Source of the DNA: Alsobacter soli
Lineage (GTDB): Bacteria; Pseudomonadota; Alphaproteobacteria; Rhizobiales; Beijerinckiaceae
Assembly (NCBI RefSeq): GCF_003004785.1
Contig: NZ_PVZS01000020.1
Span: 27,820-91,819 of the forward strand
Reading direction: 5' to 3'
Length of the DNA stretch: 64,000 nucleotides
Below are positions 11,126 to 20,550 of the stretch, in pieces. The notes under the pieces were generated by a model. That model saw only the letters and a program-made list of their open reading frames with translations, was not told where the DNA came from and did not search any database. The first letter of the stretch is position 1; each line of letters starts with the position of its first letter. The position numbers were made by a program, and so were the translations under genes.

Positions 11126-11356
11126 GACGAGCCTCCGGTTCGGCGCTGCGGATGCGCGCCGTCGATCATGCTCCGGCGGCAAGGCGGCGGGAGCAAGACG
11201 GCGGGAGGGAGAGGGGCTGTGACGAGCCCTGAGCGGCCATGCCAACACAGCGCTGGAAGCCAGGGATCACAGAGGTGGCCGCGCCAAAGGATGATTCGCA
11301 TAAGATATATTATGGAACCTAACACCGCGGGCCTCTGCGGCGTCTTACGTTTCGCT

Positions 11357-11433
11357 CCGTCATGCCCGGGCTTGTCCCGGGCATCGACGCGGTTCGGCTT
11401 CGTGGATGGCCGGGACAAGGCCGGCCATGACGG
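11357..11433. repeat. intergenic palindromic repeat (rhizobial type)
   Basis: Outer arms CCGTCATG and CATGACGG enclose inner pairs such as GCCCGGG/CCCGGGC and GGCCGGGACAAGGCCGGCC. This CATGCCCGGG-CTTGTCCCGGGC wording is common between genes in Hyphomicrobiales. The rest of the 369-bp gap (11126-11494) shows no gene. Confidence 0.7.
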
Positions 11434-11494
11434 CTGGAGGTGGATGGGGATTCGTCAGGCAAGCGCAGCCGACCTGATGCCGGCTCCTTGACCT

Positions 11495-12292
11495 TCAGGC
11501 TTCCAGCACGAGCCCGTCGTAGGCCGGCTCGACGTTCGCCGGCAGCTCGCGGCGCAGCGTCTCGTAGTCCAGGTCCGTATGCAGGTTCGTCACCACGGCG
11601 CGCCTGGGTTTCATGCGCGCGATCCAGTCCAGCGCCTCGGGCAGCGAGAAATGCGTGGGGTGCGGCGTCGGCCGCAGCGCGTCGATGATCCAGAGATCGA
11701 GGTCGGCCAGCAGTGGCGCGCTGGCGGCGGGAATCCCATTCACGTCAGGCGTGTACGCGATGTTTCCGAAGCGGAATCCCAGCGCGTCGTAGTTCGGCCC
11801 GTGATGCACCGGGATCGGCGTGGCGGCCAGTTCGCCGCCGGCGCCGTCGACGACCACGTCGTGGCCCGGCGTGATCCGGAATTCGCGGACGATCGGCGGA
11901 TAGTCGCTGCCTGGCGGCGTGGCGAAGCAATAGCCGAAGCGCTGCTTCATGACGTGCGCCGTGGTCTCGTCCATGTAGACCGGCAGCACGCGGCGCATGT
12001 GGATCACCAACGGCCGGACATCGTCGATGCCGTGGGTGTGGTCGGCGTGGTCATGGGTGTAGAGCACCGCGTCGAGGTGCTTCACATCCGCGTCGAGGAG
12101 TTGCTCGCGGCAGTCCGGCGTCGTGTCGACCAGGACGCTGGTCAGGCCGTGGCGGCCAGCCTGTTCAACCATGATCGAGCAGCGCCGGCGGCGGTTGCGC
12201 GGATTATTCGGATCGCATTTGCCCCAGCCGCTGCCGACACGCGGCACGCCGCCGGATGAGGCGCAGCCCAGGATGGTGATCCGGTGGCTCAT
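11495..12292 (-). CDS. MBL-fold metallo-hydrolase (PhnP-like)
   Basis: A 265-residue metallo-beta-lactamase-fold hydrolase. It starts ITILGCASSGGVPRVGSGWGKC, the opening shared with PhnP-like phosphodiesterases, and carries the metal motif THDHADHTHGIDD near residue 85 plus further metal histidines at about 170 (VHHGPNY) and 245 (NLHTDLDYE). PhnP itself cleaves cyclic ribose phosphates, but no phosphonate genes are near, so the substrate is open. It overlaps tatD by 4 bp and is the last gene of the metG-tatD run, as in many Hyphomicrobiales. Confidence 0.86.
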   Translation of the reverse strand: MSHRITILGCASSGGVPRVGSGWGKCDPNNPRNRRRRCSIMVEQAGRHGLTSVLVDTTPDCREQLLDADVKHLDAVLYTHDHADHTHGIDDVRPLVIHMRRVLPVYMDETTAHVMKQRFGYCFATPPGSDYPPIVREFRITPGHDVVVDGAGGELAATPIPVHHGPNYDALGFRFGNIAYTPDVNGIPAASAPLLADLDLWIIDALRPTPHPTHFSLPEALDWIARMKPRRAVVTNLHTDLDYETLRRELPANVEPAYDGLVLEA

Positions 12293-13089
12293 GCGGCGCT
12301 GGCCGCCTGGGCCGGCCGCTCGGCCTTGCTGAACAGCCGGAAGAAGTTTTCCGTCGTCGCTTGCGCCATGGCCTCGGCGCTGACGCCCTTCACATCCGCC
12401 AGCACGGCGTTGGTGCGCGCCACGAAGGCCGGCTCGTTGCGCTTGCCGCGATGCGGCAGCGGGGCCAGGAACGGCGCGTCCGTCTCCACCAGCAGCCGGT
12501 CCATGGGGACCTCCGCCGCGATGGCGCGGATCTCTTCGGACTTCTTGAAGGTCAGGATGCCCGAGAACGACACGTAGAGCCCCAGCCTCACGCCCACCCG
12601 CGCGAGCTCGGCCCCGGAGGAGAAGCAGTGGAGGACCGCCTTGAAGGCGCCCTTCCCCGTCTCGTCCTCCAGGATCGCGATCATGTCGTCGTCCGCCTCG
12701 CGGGCGTGAATGACGAGCGGGAGCCCCGTCGTGCGCGCGGCGCCGATGTGGGTGCGGAACACGCGCTCCGACACATCCTTGGGGCTGTAGCCGTAATGGT
12801 AGTCCAGCCCGGCCTCGCCAATGCCGACGCAGCGCGGATGCGCGGCCAGCGCCACGATCTCGGCTTCGGTGACGTCCGGCTCCTCGGCCGCCTGGTGCGG
12901 ATGCGTGCCGACCGTGAAGAACACGTCCGGGTACGCCTCCGCGATGGCGCGGTAGCGGTCGAACTGGCGGACTCGCGTCGAGATCGTCAGCATGCAGCCG
13001 ACGCCCGCCGCCCGGGCCCGGGCAACCACGGCGTCGAGTTCGGGCGCGAAATCCGGGAAATCGAGATGGCAGTGGCTGTCGACGAGCAT
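12289..13089 (-). CDS. TatD-family metal-dependent hydrolase (DNase)
   Basis: A 266-residue TIM-barrel hydrolase. The start MLVDSHCHLDFPDF gives the metal ligands of the HxH motif; GEAGLDYHYGYS carries the conserved glutamate, HAREADDD and LHCFSSG the later ligands, and VETDAPFLAPLPHRGKRNEP is the C-terminal TatD signature. The family removes 3' ends of DNA and acts in DNA repair and turnover. The ATG at 13089 gives the canonical N-terminus; an in-frame GTG at 13107 would add six residues and has only a poorly spaced AGGA. It lies 43 bp after metG and overlaps the MBL gene. Confidence 0.92.
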   Translation of the reverse strand: MLVDSHCHLDFPDFAPELDAVVARARAAGVGCMLTISTRVRQFDRYRAIAEAYPDVFFTVGTHPHQAAEEPDVTEAEIVALAAHPRCVGIGEAGLDYHYGYSPKDVSERVFRTHIGAARTTGLPLVIHAREADDDMIAILEDETGKGAFKAVLHCFSSGAELARVGVRLGLYVSFSGILTFKKSEEIRAIAAEVPMDRLLVETDAPFLAPLPHRGKRNEPAFVARTNAVLADVKGVSAEAMAQATTENFFRLFSKAERPAQAASAA

Positions 13090-13132
13090 GGGAGACGTGT
13101 AACTCACAATCCTGACAATGGGTTGGCGGCGA

Positions 13133-14674
13133 TCATTCAGGCTCTACGTAACGCGGGAAGATCGGCGCCGGCCCCGGAAGCTTGGCGCCCGGGGCGATGC
13201 GGTCCCCCTCCCCGACCTGCGCGAAGCCCCGGCTCTCCGGCGCGACCCCCAGCAGGTCCAACAACGCGGAAGCCGCGCCCGGGATCACCGGCCGCGCCAT
13301 GATGCCCACGGCCCGCAGGGTCTCGGCGGTGACGTAGAGGATGGTCGCGAAGCGCTCGGGATCGCTCTTGCGCTTCACCCAGGGCTCCTCTGAGGCGAAG
13401 TAGCGGTTGGCGTCGCCCACCACGCGCCAGATTTCGGCCAGCACATGGTGCAGGGCCAGGTTCTTCATCGCCTCGCGCGCCTTCTCGGGCAACGCGTAGG
13501 CGCTCGCCAGGATGGCGCTGTCGGCCTGCGTGAAGGCGCCCGGCGCAGGCACGACCCCGTCCAGGTTCTTGGCGATCATGGACAGCGAGCGCTGGGCCAG
13601 GTTGCCCAGGTCGTTCGCCAGGTCGGCGTTGATGCGGTTGACGATCGCCTCGTGCGAGTAGTTGCCGTCCTGTCCGAATGGCACCTCGCGCAGGAAGAAG
13701 TAGCGCAGCTGGTCGACGCCGTAGTGGTCGGCCAGGGTGAAGGGGTCGATCACGTTGCCGACCGACTTCGACATCTTCTCCCCGCGGTTGAAGAGGAAGC
13801 CGTGGCCGAAGACGCGCTTCGGCAGCGGCCAGTCCGCGGACATCAGGAAGGCCGGCCAGTACACGGCGTGGAAGCGCACGATGTCCTTGCCGATGATGTG
13901 CACGTCCGCCGGCCAGTAGTGGGAACGCGGCGTCTCGTGCGGGTAGCCGGTGGCGGTCACGTAGTTCGTGAGCGCGTCCACCCAGACATACATGACGTGC
14001 TTGGGATCGCCGGGCACCGGGATGCCCCAGTCGAAGGCCGTGCGGCTGACCGATAGGTCCTTGAGGCCGCCCTTCACGAACGAGACGATCTCGTTGCGGC
14101 GCTCCTCGGGGGAGATGAAGTCGGGCTGGCTCTCGTAGAGGGCGAGCAGACGATCCTGGTATGCGGACAGGCGGAAGAAGTAGCTTTCCTCTTCCACCCA
14201 CTCGACCGGCGTGCCCGTCGGCCCGCGGCGCACGCCGTCGCCGCCGACGGTCGTCTCCGACTCGGCGTAGTAGGCCTCGTCGCGCACGGAGTACCAGCCG
14301 GAGTACTTGGCGAGGTAGATGTCGCCCTTGTCCTGCATCCGCTGCCAGATTTCCTGGCAGGTGCGATGGTGGCGCTCCTCGGTCGTGCGGATGAAGTCGT
14401 CGTTGGATGCGTTCAGCGCGGTCGCCATGCGGCGGAACACGGCGGCGTTGCGGTCCGCAAGCTCGCGGGCCGTGACGCCCTCCTTGGCCGCCGTCTGCAG
14501 CATCTTCTGGCCGTGCTCGTCCGTGCCGGTGAGGAAGAACACGTCAAAGCCGTCCAGGCGCTTGAAGCGCGCGATGGCGTCCGTCGCGATCAGTTCGTAG
14601 GCGTGGCCGATATGGGGCGCGCCGTTCGGGTAGGAAATCGCGGTCGTGATATAGAAGTGCGGCTTAGCAGCCAT
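13133..14674 (-). CDS. metG: methionyl-tRNA synthetase
   Basis: A class I aminoacyl-tRNA synthetase of 513 residues charging tRNA-Met. The HIGH signature is at residues 21-24 ([10 protein letters not shown]) and KMSKS near 301 ([10 protein letters not shown]). It is the short form without the CxxC zinc knuckle pair and without the C-terminal dimerisation domain of the longer E. coli enzyme, as is usual in alphaproteobacteria. It sits between holB and tatD in the conserved minus-strand run, 28 bp after holB. The ATG at 14674 gives [18 protein letters not shown], the standard start. Confidence 0.97.
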   Translation of the reverse strand: MAAKPHFYITTAISYPNGAPHIGHAYELIATDAIARFKRLDGFDVFFLTGTDEHGQKMLQTAAKEGVTARELADRNAAVFRRMATALNASNDDFIRTTEERHHRTCQEIWQRMQDKGDIYLAKYSGWYSVRDEAYYAESETTVGGDGVRRGPTGTPVEWVEEESYFFRLSAYQDRLLALYESQPDFISPEERRNEIVSFVKGGLKDLSVSRTAFDWGIPVPGDPKHVMYVWVDALTNYVTATGYPHETPRSHYWPADVHIIGKDIVRFHAVYWPAFLMSADWPLPKRVFGHGFLFNRGEKMSKSVGNVIDPFTLADHYGVDQLRYFFLREVPFGQDGNYSHEAIVNRINADLANDLGNLAQRSLSMIAKNLDGVVPAPGAFTQADSAILASAYALPEKAREAMKNLALHHVLAEIWRVVGDANRYFASEEPWVKRKSDPERFATILYVTAETLRAVGIMARPVIPGAASALLDLLGVAPESRGFAQVGEGDRIAPGAKLPGPAPIFPRYVEPE

Positions 14675-14702
14675 GACGGCCTCAGGTTTCTTGCCGAAAA
14701 CT

Positions 14703-15776
14703 CTAGGCCGCGCGCGATGCCCGGAGCGCGTCCGAGAGGTCCGTGAACAAGGTCAGAACGAGCGCCCGGCGGTCCAGATTGTAGCTGTCCGTCTCTCGCA
14801 CCGTGCGCGTCGCCTTCTCCCATACCTCCGCAAGGGGCGCAAGGCGACGAGGTCCCTCCCCGGCCCGCGCAACCGTCTGCTCGCCAAGCCAGGCGAAGAT
14901 GGTCTCGATGGCGGTCTCGTAGGCGGCGTCGTTGGCGCGGCCGGCGAGGCCCTCCGCGATGGCGTGCGCATCCTTCCAGTCGATCTCGGGCAGTCGCTCG
15001 AGCGCCTGGCGGATGTGCTCCACGATGGCGAGCGCGCTCTCGTCCATGATCTTGAAGGCGCCGCGCACCGTTCCGCCGGACAGGGCGGCCGCGCGCTGCA
15101 CGATGGACGGATCGGGCGCGTCCTCTTCGGCGGCGATTGTCACGGCGCGCGCCACCTCCACTTCGGACAGGGTGCGGAAGCGCAGCATGCGGCAGCGTGA
15201 GCGAATCGTCGGCAGCAGCCGCCCGGGCAGGTGCGAGACGAGGAGGAAGAGCGAGCGCGGCGGCGGCTCCTCTATGACCTTCAGGAGCGCGTTCGCGCCC
15301 TGCACGTTCAGGTCCTCGGCGCTGTCCACGATGCAGACGCGCCAGCCCCCCTCCCCGGCCGTCGAGCCGAAGAAGGCCACCGCCTTGCGGACGAGCTCGA
15401 CCGGGATCTGGGTCGGCATCGACTTCTTCTCGGCGTTGTACTGCCGCCGGACCACGAAGAGGCTGGTATGGGCGAGGGCCGCGACCCGGCGGAACACGCC
15501 GCTCTCGGGCGAGACGTCGAGATTGCGGGCGGCCCGCACCTCGGGCGCATGCGGGTCGGGATGGGCCAGAACGAAGCGCGCGGCGCGATACGCGAAGGTC
15601 GCCTTACCGATCCCCTCGGGCCCGCCCAGGATCCAGGCGTGCGGGAAGCGCCCGCCGCGATAGGCGTCCAGGAACGCCGCCTCGGCCGCCTCCTGGCCGA
15701 CCAGCGCGTGGGCGAAGCGCGGATGGGGCGCATTGGGAAGTCGGTCGACTTCCGGGATGTCGTCGTCCTGGGCCAT
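14703..15776 (-). CDS. holB: DNA polymerase III delta' subunit
   Basis: A clamp-loader subunit of 357 residues that helps place the beta clamp on DNA. The AAA+ Walker A is at 51-60 ([10 protein letters not shown]) after [24 protein letters not shown]. The region around 150-180 has [31 protein letters not shown], the Walker B/SRC-like part (LKVIEEPP is typical of delta'), and the [11 protein letters not shown] segment follows. The position between tmk and metG supports the assignment. It starts 6 bp after the tmk stop and ends 28 bp before metG. Confidence 0.94.
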   Translation of the reverse strand: MAQDDDIPEVDRLPNAPHPRFAHALVGQEAAEAAFLDAYRGGRFPHAWILGGPEGIGKATFAYRAARFVLAHPDPHAPEVRAARNLDVSPESGVFRRVAALAHTSLFVVRRQYNAEKKSMPTQIPVELVRKAVAFFGSTAGEGGWRVCIVDSAEDLNVQGANALLKVIEEPPPRSLFLLVSHLPGRLLPTIRSRCRMLRFRTLSEVEVARAVTIAAEEDAPDPSIVQRAAALSGGTVRGAFKIMDESALAIVEHIRQALERLPEIDWKDAHAIAEGLAGRANDAAYETAIETIFAWLGEQTVARAGEGPRRLAPLAEVWEKATRTVRETDSYNLDRRALVLTLFTDLSDALRASRAA

Positions 15777-15782
15777 GGCCGG

Positions 15783-16457
15783 TCAGGCGCTCCGGGCGGC
15801 CACGGCGTCGGCGGAGGGACGCAGGCGGCGCGCCACTTCCGCCCAGATGGCGGCCGCAACGGCGTCCTCGCTCCCGCTCGCGTCGACCACGGCGCAGCGC
15901 GCGGGCTCGGCGGCTGCAATGCGCAGGAACGCCTGGCGCAGCGCCTGGTGGAAGCCGAGCGACTCCTGCTCGAAGCGGTCGACCTCCCCCTGCCCCCGAC
16001 GCGCAGCCGCCCTGGCGAGCCCGGTCTCGGCGGCGAGGTCGAGCACCAGGGTCAGGTCCGGCCGCGTGTCGCCGACGGCGATCCGCTCAACGGCGGACAG
16101 CGTGTCATCCGGCACGCCGCCCAGCGCGCCCTGGTAGGCGCGGGTCGAGTCCGCGAAGCGGTCGCACACCACCCACGCGCCGCGCGCGAGCGCCGGCCGG
16201 ATGGTCTTGTCGAGGTGGTCGGCGCGGGCCGCGGCGAACAGGAGGGTCTCGGCCACGGGCGACAGCCTTTCGGCCGCGCCGGACAGCAACACGGCCCGGA
16301 TCTCCTCCGCCCGCGGCGATCCGCCGGGTTCGCGCGTCGCGATCGCGGCGACGCCGCAGGCCGACAGCGCGGCGACCAACCGGCGCGCCTGGGTGGACTT
16401 GCCGGCCCCCTCCCCTCCTTCCAGGGTGATGAAACGACCGCGGCCCGGACTGGTCAT
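15783..16457 (-). CDS. tmk: thymidylate kinase
   Basis: Phosphorylates dTMP to dTDP with ATP. The 224 residues start MTSPGRGRFITLEGGEGAGKST, with the P-loop at 13-22; the DR(Y/F) dTMP-binding motif appears as CDRFADSTRAYQG near 104, and an RRGQGEVDRFE lid segment lies near 150. Upstream codons in the same frame are a shadow of the carboxypeptidase gene. The ATG at 16457 overlaps that stop by 4 bp, which implies coupling. It stands directly before holB, the common arrangement. Confidence 0.95.
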   Translation of the reverse strand: MTSPGRGRFITLEGGEGAGKSTQARRLVAALSACGVAAIATREPGGSPRAEEIRAVLLSGAAERLSPVAETLLFAAARADHLDKTIRPALARGAWVVCDRFADSTRAYQGALGGVPDDTLSAVERIAVGDTRPDLTLVLDLAAETGLARAAARRGQGEVDRFEQESLGFHQALRQAFLRIAAAEPARCAVVDASGSEDAVAAAIWAEVARRLRPSADAVAARSA

Positions 16458-17689
16458 GACCCGGTCGCCTTCGGGAACTTGCTGCGGATGAACCCGATGG
16501 CGAGCTCCATGGCCGAGTCGAGCGCCCGCTTGGTGAGCTTGCCGGGCGAGGCGTCCTCGTCCGCATAAACGGGCACGTCGAGGACCTGGATGTCGCCCCG
16601 GCTGATCCGGAGGCGCCCCACCTCCTGCCCGGCCTTCACCGGCGGCCGCAGCGGGCCCTGGTAGATGATCTTGCCGCTCAGGCGCTCCGAGCCGTTCCGC
16701 GGCACCAGCACGCGGACCGGGCCCTTCGCGCTCAGCTTCACGTCGCCGGGCTCGCCGCCGAAGACCTTGGCCTCGCCGACCGTGGCTCCCGCCGGGAAGA
16801 CCTCCTTCATCTCGAAGGAGCGGAAGCCCCAGTTGAGGATGCGCCTGGCCTCCTCCGACCGGTCCTTGTTGGTCTTCAGCCCGTTGATCACCGTGATCAG
16901 GCGCTGGCCGTTCTGCACGGCCGTGCCGACGAGCCCGTAATAGTCCTTGTCGTTCCCGGTCATCAGGCCGTCCGCGCCCAGGTCCAGCGTGAGCAGCGGG
17001 TTGCGGTTGGTCTGGCGGATCTTGTTCCAGGTGAATTCCTTCTGGGAAAACACCTTGCACTGCTCCGGGTAGGTCTGAAGCAGGTGGCGCGCCAGGATGG
17101 CAAGGTCGCGCGCCGTGGTCTTCATGTCCGGATCCGGCAGGCCGGTCGCGTTCGTGAAGACGGAATGCGTCATCCCGAGTTCCTTGGCCCGGGCGGTCAT
17201 GCGGGTCGAGAACGCGCCCTCGCTGCCGGCGATCCCCTCCGCCACGGCGATCGCCGCATCATTGCCGGCCTGCACGGCGATGCCCTGGATCAGGTCGGAC
17301 ACCTTCACCCGGCTGTTCAGGATCGCGAACATGGAAGCGCCGCCGGAGGGGCCGCCGCCCCGGCGCCAGGCGCTCTCGGAGATCGGATATTCGTCGTCCG
17401 GCTTGATGCGGCCTTCCGCCATTTCGCGGAAGAGAAGCTCCAGCGTCATGAGCTTGGTCATGCTCGCCGGGACCATGGCCTCGTCCGCCGCCTTCTCGTA
17501 GAGAACGGCGCCTGTGTCGTAGTCCATGAGGATCGCGTAGGGCGCCGCGCTCTGGAAGCCCTGCTGTTGCTGTTCCGCGGCCAGCGCGCCCTCGGGCGAA
17601 AACGCCGCCGCAAGCGCCAGGAAAGCCAAAAACACCCAAAGACCGAGCTTCACGCCCGCGTCCACGCCATACCGCCGCATCGACCGCAC
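16454..17689 (-). CDS. D-alanyl-D-alanine carboxypeptidase-family protein (DacF-like) with altered active-site motifs
   Basis: A periplasmic, signal-peptide-bearing member of the low-molecular-weight penicillin-binding proteins (411 residues; hydrophobic segment about 13-38). These enzymes trim the last D-Ala from peptidoglycan stem peptides. The nucleophile motif is intact (S76-M-T-K79), but the SxN motif reads A141-G-N and the KTG motif reads M243-T-G. I checked both codons (GCC at 17267-17269, ATG at 16961-16963). In E. coli PBP5-type enzymes both replaced residues take part in catalysis, so activity may be reduced or the protein may act mainly by binding. A PBP5-type C-terminal domain follows. 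It lies between rlpA and tmk, the normal order. Confidence 0.88.
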   Translation of the reverse strand: MRSMRRYGVDAGVKLGLWVFLAFLALAAAFSPEGALAAEQQQQGFQSAAPYAILMDYDTGAVLYEKAADEAMVPASMTKLMTLELLFREMAEGRIKPDDEYPISESAWRRGGGPSGGASMFAILNSRVKVSDLIQGIAVQAGNDAAIAVAEGIAGSEGAFSTRMTARAKELGMTHSVFTNATGLPDPDMKTTARDLAILARHLLQTYPEQCKVFSQKEFTWNKIRQTNRNPLLTLDLGADGLMTGNDKDYYGLVGTAVQNGQRLITVINGLKTNKDRSEEARRILNWGFRSFEMKEVFPAGATVGEAKVFGGEPGDVKLSAKGPVRVLVPRNGSERLSGKIIYQGPLRPPVKAGQEVGRLRISRGDIQVLDVPVYADEDASPGKLTKRALDSAMELAIGFIRSKFPKATGS

Positions 17690-17763
17690 TCAACCGCCTC
17701 TGGGTCCAGCATGAGCGGACCGCACGCGGAAATCAACGGCGCGCGGCGCGGCTCAGGCGCGCC

Positions 17764-18888
17764 TTACAGGCGGGAACCGGAGCGAAGCGGAACGAAGTTC
17801 TGCTCGATCAGGCGCGCCATCGGGTCTTCCTTGCGGAACGTGGAGGCGGCCGCATCCGGCTCGGCGAAAAACAGACCCGCGGTGACGTTGGCGGGCGCCC
17901 GGCCGGCGGAGCGCGCCAGCGGAGCCGGAACCGGCTTGCCGGCGTTCGGGATCGTGCCCAGATCGAAGGGCCGGTCCGGCGGCAGCGGCACGCCCGGCGC
18001 CGGCTTGCCGACGGGCAGCGCAGCGACGACCGCCGGCGCGGAGGGCGCAGGGGCCGTGCGCGGCGCAGCGGCGGCAGGAGCAGCAGACGGGGCGGCCGCG
18101 ACTGTCGCGGGAGCGGCCTCGTCGTCGTCATCCTGCTGCACGGGCCGGCTCGCGGCCTTTGTCGGCGCCTTCGGCTCTGCGCTCGCCACCAGGGTGTCGG
18201 CGCCGCGGATCTGGGCCGGCATGCCGTCGGTCCGCAGGGTCATCGCGAGCTTTTCGTCGTCGCTGCCGGCCAGGGAGGCGCGGCCGACATAGTCCACCTT
18301 CACCCGGGCGGTCCCGATGTGGCGGAAGCGCAGCGACTCGGCGACGCGCTGCGACACGTCGATGAGGCGGTTGCCGTGGTACGGGCCGCGATCATTGACG
18401 CGGGCGATCATCGAGTAGCCGTTGTCCAGGTTCGTGACCCGAATGTAGCTGGGAAGCGGCAGCGTCGGGTGCGCCGCCGAGATCGAGCCACGGTCGAAGA
18501 CTTCGCCGTTGGCGGTGCGGCGGCCATGGAAGGCCGTGCCGTACCAGGACGCCGTGCCGACGGCTGTATAGTTCGGCATCTCGCGCGGGGTGTAGAGGCG
18601 CCCGGCGACGACATAGGGCTTGCCGACGAGATCGCGGCCGCCGCCCTTTGGAACGGGTTCGCCTTCGGCGACCACCCGCGGGCTCGGCGACACGCCATAT
18701 TTCGGATCCACGCTGCTCTTTGCCATGCGCGTCGGCGCGGAGGAGCAGTTGGCGACGAGGAGCCCAGCCGCGACTGCGGCCCCGATGCGGGCCGCGCGGG
18801 CCATCGCGGAGCCAGCGGAAGACGACGATTGATCGGGGGACGATTCGGATACGAGGGTCTCGGCGCTTGAGATCCGCTTCGTGTCCAT
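17764..18888 (-). CDS. rlpA: RlpA-like septal-ring lytic transglycosylase/lipoprotein
   Basis: A 374-residue envelope protein. A hydrophobic segment (about 33-46) ends in ANC, a weak lipobox. The double-psi beta-barrel occupies about 105-195: YTAVGTASWYG, then FHGRRTANGEVFD and MIARVNDRGPYHGNRLIDVS, which carry the conserved residues of RlpA enzymes that cut denuded glycan strands. The C-terminal half is Ala/Pro-rich, and I see no clear SPOR domain. The ATG at 18888 has a strong GGAGAGGG; a later ATG at 18804 would give a more standard lipoprotein signal but lacks a ribosome site. It is first in the run leading to the carboxypeptidase, so wall genes are grouped. Confidence 0.88.
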   Translation of the reverse strand: MDTKRISSAETLVSESSPDQSSSSAGSAMARAARIGAAVAAGLLVANCSSAPTRMAKSSVDPKYGVSPSPRVVAEGEPVPKGGGRDLVGKPYVVAGRLYTPREMPNYTAVGTASWYGTAFHGRRTANGEVFDRGSISAAHPTLPLPSYIRVTNLDNGYSMIARVNDRGPYHGNRLIDVSQRVAESLRFRHIGTARVKVDYVGRASLAGSDDEKLAMTLRTDGMPAQIRGADTLVASAEPKAPTKAASRPVQQDDDDEAAPATVAAAPSAAPAAAAPRTAPAPSAPAVVAALPVGKPAPGVPLPPDRPFDLGTIPNAGKPVPAPLARSAGRAPANVTAGLFFAEPDAAASTFRKEDPMARLIEQNFVPLRSGSRL

Positions 18889-18970
18889 GTGCTCACCCTC
18901 TCCAGACGCTGACTACGCCGCGCGTCTCGGTGCGGCCGCGCCCCAGCCTGGGCGCACGCTTCCACGGACG

Positions 18971-18990
18971 CGTCAGACCATTGTCTGACG
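18971..18990. promoter_or_regulatory. inverted repeat upstream of rlpA
   Basis: CGTCAGAC and GTCTGACG form a perfect palindrome with a CATT spacer, 83 bp before the rlpA start. It could be an operator or a hairpin. The rest of the 467-bp gap (18889-19355) shows no convincing gene. Confidence 0.4.
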
Positions 18991-19355
18991 TGCTGACGTG
19001 AACGAAGGGTTAAGATGGTCTGCTCCGGCCCCCCGGCGCTCGCCCCGCCCCTTCTGCTCCCCAGACTCGGAGCACCGAACCCGGGGTCTCGCCCAGAAGC
19101 AGCCACCAATCGGCCGTGAGATCAAGGCGTAAATGTGTCAGCTTGGCCTTAGAGCCGGCGCACGCACGAAATCCACAGCGATGGTGGTTGGGAAGCCACA
19201 ATGATCACGGTCTGGAACACGCCAGAGGCGCGTTTCCTGGTGGCGCAACCCGGTCGGGAGACCGCTGGCCGTGCGCTGTCTCCTCCGCCTGACTGACCGC
19301 TTGCCTTCCGACCCGCGGCGCGGCATGGATGAGCCGCGCAAGGCCAGCGGCCTGC

Positions 19356-19445
19356 GGAAGGGTGGCCGAGTGGTTTAAGGCAGCGGTCTTGAAAACCGCC
19401 GTGGGCGCAAGTTCACCGTGGGTTCGAATCCCACCCCTTCCGCCA
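19356..19445 (+). tRNA. tRNA-Ser (anticodon UGA)
   Basis: A 90-nt class II tRNA with encoded CCA. The acceptor arms GGAAGGG and CCCTTCC pair, the discriminator is G, and the D-arm contains GGCCGAGTGGTT. The anticodon stem-loop GCGGTCTTGAAAACCGC places TGA in the loop. A long variable arm (GTGGGCGCAAGTTCAC) and the GGTTCGAATCC T-arm follow. Its 3' end is the attachment site of the integrated elements downstream, and the gene has stayed complete. Confidence 0.97.
19432..19445. other. attachment site core, left copy (in tRNA-Ser)
   Basis: CACCCCTTCCGCCA is the last 14 nt of the tRNA, including the discriminator and CCA. Identical copies lie at 33854 and 36601. Confidence 0.88.
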
Positions 19446-19488
19446 CATCGCTTTGTTTTTGCTATGGGAATTCCTGAAATCTGTCTTC

Positions 19489-19509
19489 TGCCCCAACGCT
19501 TGCCCCAAC
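19489..19509 (+). repeat. left arm-type integrase sites (two TGCCCCAAC repeats)
   Basis: TGCCCCAAC at 19489 and at 19501, a 12-bp period, 44 bp inside the left end. The same 9-mer occurs three times, in the same orientation, at the right end (33677-33708). The arrangement fits arm-type binding sites of the integrase at 32416. Confidence 0.65.
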
Positions 19510-19594
19510 TCTCGCCTCAGGTTTCGGTTTGTTTCCCATTGACGGGTGATGAATAAGGTAGAAGAGATCAGCCGAAAGACTTGGGCTTGAGACT

Positions 19595-20536
19595 ATGCTG
19601 GTTGATTCACGATCTCGTTTCTTCCTTCAATTCGAACTCACTCTTAAGACCCCACGTAAGAAGGGCTTGCCACTTGCCTTTCGCGAGGCTGGGGACACGC
19701 TTGACGTGCTCCACCTTCTTGAGCGGGCGCGGGCGCGAGGCGACGCCAAGATCACGATTCGGGGCGGAGACGAATGCGCTCTGACCAACATCTCAGTTCG
19801 TCCGGCCGACAACGTGGCCGTGCTCCTCTTCCGGCGCAGCGACGCATCCGCCGCCACCCCGTATTTTGAGCACGCCAAGACGCGCGCCATTCGAAAGGCC
19901 GACAAACTGGCCGACGAAGCGGTCGCCGTGTCCGCGCATTTGTTCGTCGAATTGTCCGGGAACGGATCGCAGCCACGTCGCAATCGAGCTGTGCTCGAAG
20001 AAATGCCCGGACTCGGCCGGAGCTACATCGAGAGCATTCTGAAGAGCGTGCTCCAGCCTCATAAATACAGCTACACAGAGGCGAACGGCGAAGACGCGGA
20101 GACGTACACCATTGCGGAGCTCGAAGGGTTCCTGTCCGCGACTCTCGGCGAGGCTCTCAAGGACGGGCGTGTGCCGTTTGTGCAACTCGTTCGCGAAGGC
20201 AAGGCAACCGGGTTCGACACGGAGGCATTCATCCCGAAGGAACAGAAGATGAAGCTGGCTGTTAAGGCCAGCGGGCCTTCGCTCCTGGAGAAGCTGCGCG
20301 GGTTGCGCGCATGGGCAACTCGGGAGGGATGGGACGACGTTAGGGTTCAAATTGTCATGCCGGAGGGGCGCTCTCGCCTGGTCTCAGTCCCTCGCGACGA
20401 GGATGCCGGCACCGTCCTTTTCGTCCGCTCGGAGCAGGTGTATGTTAAAAATGATCTCGAAGTGTGCCACGAGGACGTTAGCGAGGAGCTGACGGAAAAG
20501 GCCAAAGAGATCCTCTCGAAGGCGTGGCATCCCTGA
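19595..20536 (+). CDS. unknown soluble protein of a two-gene membrane module (candidate anti-phage)
   Basis: A 313-residue protein without signal or membrane segments. It begins MLVDSRSRFFLQFELTLKT and has a mixed N-terminal half (VLLFRRSDASAATPYFEHAKTR, then AVSAHLFVELSG), a central EEMPGLGRSYIESILKSVL helix pair and a charged C-terminus ending in ILSKAWHP. I do not recognise the family with certainty. It is the first gene after the tRNA and directly precedes a four-helix membrane gene of about 200 residues. A soluble protein of about 315 residues with a four-TM partner is the layout of the Kiwa system (KwaB/KwaA), although the gene order here is reversed. That is a hypothesis. The start has only a weak GAG ribosome site. 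Confidence 0.72.
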   Translation: MLVDSRSRFFLQFELTLKTPRKKGLPLAFREAGDTLDVLHLLERARARGDAKITIRGGDECALTNISVRPADNVAVLLFRRSDASAATPYFEHAKTRAIRKADKLADEAVAVSAHLFVELSGNGSQPRRNRAVLEEMPGLGRSYIESILKSVLQPHKYSYTEANGEDAETYTIAELEGFLSATLGEALKDGRVPFVQLVREGKATGFDTEAFIPKEQKMKLAVKASGPSLLEKLRGLRAWATREGWDDVRVQIVMPEGRSRLVSVPRDEDAGTVLFVRSEQVYVKNDLEVCHEDVSEELTEKAKEILSKAWHP

Positions 20537-20550
20537 CCATAGGTAACCCC

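Noticed and set aside
19010..19341. Two short minus-strand frames before the tRNA
   Set aside because: Low-complexity shadows without ribosome sites; nothing in them resembles a protein family.
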